Assembly (NCBI GenBank): GCA_029008875.1
Contig: JAQXJP010000003.1
Coordinates: forward strand, 70,710 to 134,709
From: Lachnospiraceae bacterium
GTDB lineage: Bacteria; Bacillota; Clostridia; Lachnospirales; Lachnospiraceae
DNA: 64,000 nt
Direction of reading: 5' to 3'
Position 1 is the stretch's first letter, and each line of letters begins with the position of its first letter. Positions 60,481-64,000 of the stretch are shown piece by piece. Both the position numbers and the translations under genes were made by a program. The notes under the pieces are model-generated. The model saw only the letters and a list, made by a program, of their open reading frames with translations. It searched no databases and was not told the origin of the DNA.

Positions 60481-62385
60481 ATGAAAAGTGTTAACGTAGA
60501 TTTTAACAGTTCCAATATGATATCAACCTTCATCAGCGAACAGTTCTACGATTCCTGGGATGTATTTTTGCGGGAACTCTTGCAAAACGCATACGACGCC
60601 TGCTATACCAGACAGGCGCTGGAATGGAGCTGGGGGACGGAATTCCTGGAGTTGGAGGAAGCGGAAAAGGTTGCGTCCATACGCCGCGGTTTTTCCCCGC
60701 GCATTGTGGTGTCCTACAATTCGGAAAACGGGATGCTTTTTGTGGAGGATAACGGCATCGGAATCAATGCCAGCGATTTGGAAAAATATGTTGCGAAAAT
60801 CGGCAGCAGTTTCTATACCAGCGATGCATTTGAACAGCAACGATTAAAGTATGAGCCCATCTCGCAATTCGGGATTGGTTTATGCTCCTGTTTTCGTGTG
60901 TCCCGGGCCGTGTTGATTGAGTCCAAGAAGGATAAATCCATCAATACGGCGTGGAATGTCATGAATCCGGAGGAGCTGGAGCCCATTGCGGCAAAGTGGT
61001 TTAACGGGGCGGAGAATATTGAGTTTATCACCTCCAACCGCAAACTGGTGGGGACCAGGGTTACCTTGGCCCTTTTGCCGAAGTACGCCATGAACATCAC
61101 GTTGAAGCTTTTGGTTCAGACTATCCAGAAATACATGGTGTGTCAGCCCATTCCCATCGATGTGTATTTTGACCGCAAGAAGGTGATTTTGGACCAGCCC
61201 GGTATACCCAGCAGTCCCACCTCCTACGTGGTGGGTGTGACCACGCTTCAGATTGACAATGAACTGTTGGAGGGATATATCACGCTCTTCAATTCGAAGC
61301 ATCAGGATCTCGTGGCCAAGTCCGAGCTTTTTCAGCAGGGCTTTCGCATCTGCGACCACGCGGATGAGGTGGGGCTTAAGCCGGAGTGGATTCGCCACAT
61401 GGCGTTCCGCCTGAATGTGAAGAAGCGTTTTTTGAATTTGAAGATGACAAGGAATGGGGTTGCGGAGGATGATAACCTCAAGCAGCTTCGGGAGATGATC
61501 GGACAACTGATTATCACCTATTATCAGAAGAACCCTATCGGCCTGTCCCAGTATTTGAACGATGGCAGGCTCAATGTTTTGTCGGAGTATGAAAATGAGA
61601 TGTCCATGGTCATGAAGGCGCTTTTCATTCCGGTATACCTCAAGGGGCAGGAAGTGGAGCTGACGGTGGAGACCATTCTGAACGGCTTTTTGGGACAGAT
61701 TATCCGGATTGCGTTCATGAACCGGGAACTCTTTGATTTTTATCGTCGACAGTATCCCACGGAATTCAAGACCTTTTTGGGGAGATACAATCTGATTGCT
61801 TTTGAGAAGAACCGGGAACTGTTTACTCAGTTTCTTGCGCCGTACAACAAAGGCTATCGCTATGTGGTATCAGATCTGCCGGGGATTACATATATTGAAA
61901 TGGTGGCGGATATTCATATGAAGAAAAGCATTTCGCCCTATCGGAAGGGGTTCCAGCCCTATCCCCCGGAGGAAATCGACGATATGGTGTTTTGCTTTGT
62001 GGCCAATGAACAGAGCGGCCCCTTTCACATTATACTCAACAAAAATCACCGCAATGTGAAGCTTCTGGAGAGTTGCATTGACCATCCGAAGGTGAACAAT
62101 CTGCGGGAGGTTATCATTGAGAATATCAAGCAGAGGATTATTAATTCCCAAAACCATTGGAACAAAATTATTGATTTCGGGGGCTCCTTTGTGGATGAGT
62201 GGAGTTCAGATTCCCCTATGACGGTTCAGGCAATCTGGTGCCTGGAGAGGGATTTTGCGGATTCCGTGAATCAGTTTATCCAATTGAAGTTGACATCGGA
62301 TGAGCGAATTCAACTGGGCTTGGAAGGACTTGTGTTCCATGAGGAGGATTTCCTGAGTTGGTGGTACATGCCGCGGACAAAGTAG
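60481..62385 (+). CDS. Divergent Hsp90/HtpG-like GHKL ATPase
   Basis: A 634-aa protein of HtpG size. The N-terminal ATPase box VFLRELLQNAYDAC (E32, N36, D39) corresponds to FLRELISNASDA of Hsp90, VEDNGIGIN to its DNGIGM loop, and FGIGLCSCF to FGVGFYSAF. The middle and C-terminal parts (RLNVKKRFLNLKMTRNGVAED and beyond) are weakly like Hsp90. Sequence distance from canonical HtpG is large, so this is a separate subfamily with unknown client. It has its own promoter but a weak ribosome binding site. GC content returns to the level of the core genome here. Confidence 0.8.
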   Translation: MKSVNVDFNSSNMISTFISEQFYDSWDVFLRELLQNAYDACYTRQALEWSWGTEFLELEEAEKVASIRRGFSPRIVVSYNSENGMLFVEDNGIGINASDLEKYVAKIGSSFYTSDAFEQQRLKYEPISQFGIGLCSCFRVSRAVLIESKKDKSINTAWNVMNPEELEPIAAKWFNGAENIEFITSNRKLVGTRVTLALLPKYAMNITLKLLVQTIQKYMVCQPIPIDVYFDRKKVILDQPGIPSSPTSYVVGVTTLQIDNELLEGYITLFNSKHQDLVAKSELFQQGFRICDHADEVGLKPEWIRHMAFRLNVKKRFLNLKMTRNGVAEDDNLKQLREMIGQLIITYYQKNPIGLSQYLNDGRLNVLSEYENEMSMVMKALFIPVYLKGQEVELTVETILNGFLGQIIRIAFMNRELFDFYRRQYPTEFKTFLGRYNLIAFEKNRELFTQFLAPYNKGYRYVVSDLPGITYIEMVADIHMKKSISPYRKGFQPYPPEEIDDMVFCFVANEQSGPFHIILNKNHRNVKLLESCIDHPKVNNLREVIIENIKQRIINSQNHWNKIIDFGGSFVDEWSSDSPMTVQAIWCLERDFADSVNQFIQLKLTSDERIQLGLEGLVFHEEDFLSWWYMPRTK

Positions 62386-62417
62386 CGGAATTTTTGAAAA
62401 TGTAAGGAGACAGTTTG

Positions 62418-62993
62418 ATGGATAAGGATTTGAAAACGGAAGATTTGAATCGGGAGGAAGAACCTTCCGTGCTCCACGAGGTGGTTAGCTGGATTATGAC
62501 GTTCGCCGTTGCAATCGTTGCGGCTCTTTTGCTTAAGAACTTTGTGATCATCAATGCCACCGTTCCTACCGGCTCCATGGAGAATACCATTTTGCCGGGG
62601 GATGATTTGCTGGGATTTCGCCTCGCCTATCTGTTTTCGAAACCGGAGAGGGGAGATATCATTATTTTCAAATTCCCCGATGATGAGTCCCAGAAGTTTA
62701 TCAAGCGAATAATCGGACTGCCCGGAGAGTTGGTGCAGATTACGGACGGGCAGATCTATATCGATGGCTCCGAGGTGCCTTTGGAAGAAGACTATCTGAA
62801 AGAGGAATGGGTGGTAAGTACCGGACCTTATGAATTTGTGGTGCCGGAGGGCTGTTATTTCGTGATGGGGGATAACCGCAATAATTCCAAGGATTCCAGA
62901 TACTGGGAACAGCCATTCGTTACGGAAGATGAAATTATCGGAAAAGCGGAGTTCATCTATTTCCCCTTTAACCGGTTTACAAAGCTGAAATGA
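62418..62993 (+). CDS. lepB: Type I signal peptidase
   Basis: A 191-aa membrane protease that removes signal peptides of exported proteins. One membrane helix (about residues 24-45) is followed by the catalytic Ser in PTGSMENTILPGD and Lys in FIKRIIGLPGE, then the GDNRNNSKDSR box. The ATG at 62418 is 8 nt after AAGGAG; a TTG directly before it is unlikely. It sits 32 nt after the Hsp90-like gene, probably co-transcribed. Confidence 0.95.
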   Translation: MDKDLKTEDLNREEEPSVLHEVVSWIMTFAVAIVAALLLKNFVIINATVPTGSMENTILPGDDLLGFRLAYLFSKPERGDIIIFKFPDDESQKFIKRIIGLPGELVQITDGQIYIDGSEVPLEEDYLKEEWVVSTGPYEFVVPEGCYFVMGDNRNNSKDSRYWEQPFVTEDEIIGKAEFIYFPFNRFTKLK

Positions 62994-63003
62994 TGGAGGC
63001 CAT

Positions 63004-64000
63004 ATGATTACATTACTATCGAAAATCTTCATCCCCAAAGAGTTGAATGAAAATGAAAAACGTGGTGCGTACGGTGTGCTGTGCGGAGTTGTTGGTATCC
63101 TGCTGAACAGTTTATTGTTTGTGGGCAAATTTTTTGCCGGGTTGATCAGCGGCTCCATCGCCATCACCGCCGATGCGTTTAACAATCTGTCGGATGCGGG
63201 ATCGTCCGTGGTCACGCTGGTAGGCTTTAAGCTGGCGGGGCATAAACCGGATTCGGAGCACCCTTTTGGGCACGGCAGAATGGAGTATTTGGCCGGGCTC
63301 GGGGTTTCCGCGATGATTATTGTCATGGCGGTAGAGTTGATTCGCGATTCTATCGGCAAAATACTGCATCCGGCGGAGACGGAATTTTCTCCGCTGATTT
63401 TGGGAATACTGATTGCATCCATACTGGTGAAGATGTACATGGCTTTTTACAATAACCGGGTGGGGAAAAAGCTGAATTCCGCAACCATTCGCGCAGTGGC
63501 GACGGACAGTCTCAGCGATTGCGTCACCACATCCATTGTAATTGTCTCACTTCTGGTACAGCATTACTCCGGCCTGCAAATTGATGGATACTGCGGGGTC
63601 GCGGTGGGCGTCCTGATTTTTGCTGCAGGAATCGGGGCTGCCAAGGATACCATCAATCCCCTTTTGGGAACACCTCCCTCCGAGGAGTTTGTGAAGCAGA
63701 TTGAGGATATTACCCTTCATTTTGATGAGCGGGTGGTTGGCATCCACGACCTGATTGTGCACGACTACGGACCGGGAAGAAAGTTTATCTCCCTGCATGC
63801 GGAGGTTCCGGAGGAGGGCAATATTGTGGAACTCCATGAGGTGATTGACCAATTGGAGAAGCATCTGGGGGAGACACTGGATTGCATGGTGACCATTCAC
63901 ATGGATCCCATCGCAACTCAGGATGAGTTCGTGGCCGGCTTGAAGAAGCGGGTGGCCCACATTGTAAAAATCATGGATGAGAATATGGCAATCCATGATT
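63004..64000 (+). CDS. Cation diffusion facilitator family metal transporter (partial)
   Basis: 332 codons are visible; the gene runs off the window end. Six membrane helices are predicted. Metal sites are visible as ITADAFNNLSDAGSS (D-N/D motif in helix 2), HPFGHGRMEYL and ATDSLSDCVTTS (helix 5). The C-terminal cytoplasmic domain begins near GTPPSEEFVKQIEDI. Such proteins export Zn2+, Fe2+ or Mn2+ in exchange for protons. It starts 10 nt after lepB with GGAGG ahead of the ATG. Confidence 0.93.
   Translation, partial: MITLLSKIFIPKELNENEKRGAYGVLCGVVGILLNSLLFVGKFFAGLISGSIAITADAFNNLSDAGSSVVTLVGFKLAGHKPDSEHPFGHGRMEYLAGLGVSAMIIVMAVELIRDSIGKILHPAETEFSPLILGILIASILVKMYMAFYNNRVGKKLNSATIRAVATDSLSDCVTTSIVIVSLLVQHYSGLQIDGYCGVAVGVLIFAAGIGAAKDTINPLLGTPPSEEFVKQIEDITLHFDERVVGIHDLIVHDYGPGRKFISLHAEVPEEGNIVELHEVIDQLEKHLGETLDCMVTIHMDPIATQDEFVAGLKKRVAHIVKIMDENMAIHD

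Noticed and set aside
59658-62385. Calling the C39-like and Hsp90-like genes a defence system
   Set aside because: Only two genes are involved, the second has its own promoter, and no nuclease, sensor or mobile context is present. Kept only as a low-level hypothesis.

Overview
The window looks like chromosome of an anaerobic, low-to-mid GC Gram-positive bacterium of the Clostridia, most likely a Lachnospiraceae member. The evidence is an oxygen and superoxide defence set typical of strict anaerobes (FprA-type flavodiiron protein plus class I desulfoferrodoxin), SpoVT, BlaI/BlaR1, an ECF thiamine transporter under a TPP riboswitch, LTA-synthase-like and LytR-CpsA-Psr proteins, and strong AGGAGG ribosome binding sites. 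Genus and species cannot be set from sequence reading alone. No rRNA, tRNA, CRISPR array, prophage or intact insertion sequence was seen.

Layout. 0-7 kb: AraC regulator, a calcium-loop (EF-hand-like) protein, a decayed polyphosphate kinase, a BlaI/BlaR1 pair, a Gfo/Idh/MocA oxidoreductase and several REP/MITE-like inverted repeats. 7-10 kb: oxidative-stress genes fprA, a DUF134 regulator and dfx, then small membrane proteins. 10-14.3 kb: a phosphate regulon (small membrane protein, Na/Pi cotransporter, PhoB, PhoR) preceded by two arrays of TTTACA boxes. 14.3-23.4 kb: lipase-like hydrolase, DeoD, an HD-GYP protein, a large hybrid kinase, D,D-carboxypeptidase and an AlaX-like editing protein. 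23.4-35.7 kb: a FliD-like small protein, GalM, a 2-hydroxyacid dehydrogenase, a zinc-dependent phospholipase C-like protein, then a long forward run (LtaS-like sulfatase, DHH-HAD fusion, aroE, aroK, YesL, cardiolipin synthase, SpoVT). 35.8-44.2 kb: surface protein, class A PBP, ROK glucokinase, ThiT with riboswitch, MarR regulator, glutamate dehydrogenase.

44.2-59.6 kb is a capsule/exopolysaccharide locus: CpsB-type phosphatase, Wzz, CpsD kinase, LCP ligase, a sortase-substrate-like protein with a class B sortase, priming glycosyltransferase, GT4, EpsG-like polymerase, two GT2 enzymes, a GT2-pyruvyltransferase fusion, a radical SAM protein and a Wzx flippase. From about 49.8 kb the locus is visibly AT-rich and uses many TTG/GTG starts, which suggests an exchanged, strain-variable core. 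59.6-64 kb: a papain/C39-like protein, an Hsp90-like ATPase with its own promoter, signal peptidase I and a CDF metal transporter cut by the window end.

The least expected signals are: (1) a family of GGGACG inverted repeats, including an 84-bp near-perfect palindrome, whose arm also occurs as three in-frame 21-nt units inside the LtaS-like gene; (2) two PhoP-box-like arrays that tie an uncharacterised 78-aa membrane protein to phosphate control; (3) a radical SAM enzyme inside the polysaccharide locus; (4) the C39-like and Hsp90-like genes at the locus edge.
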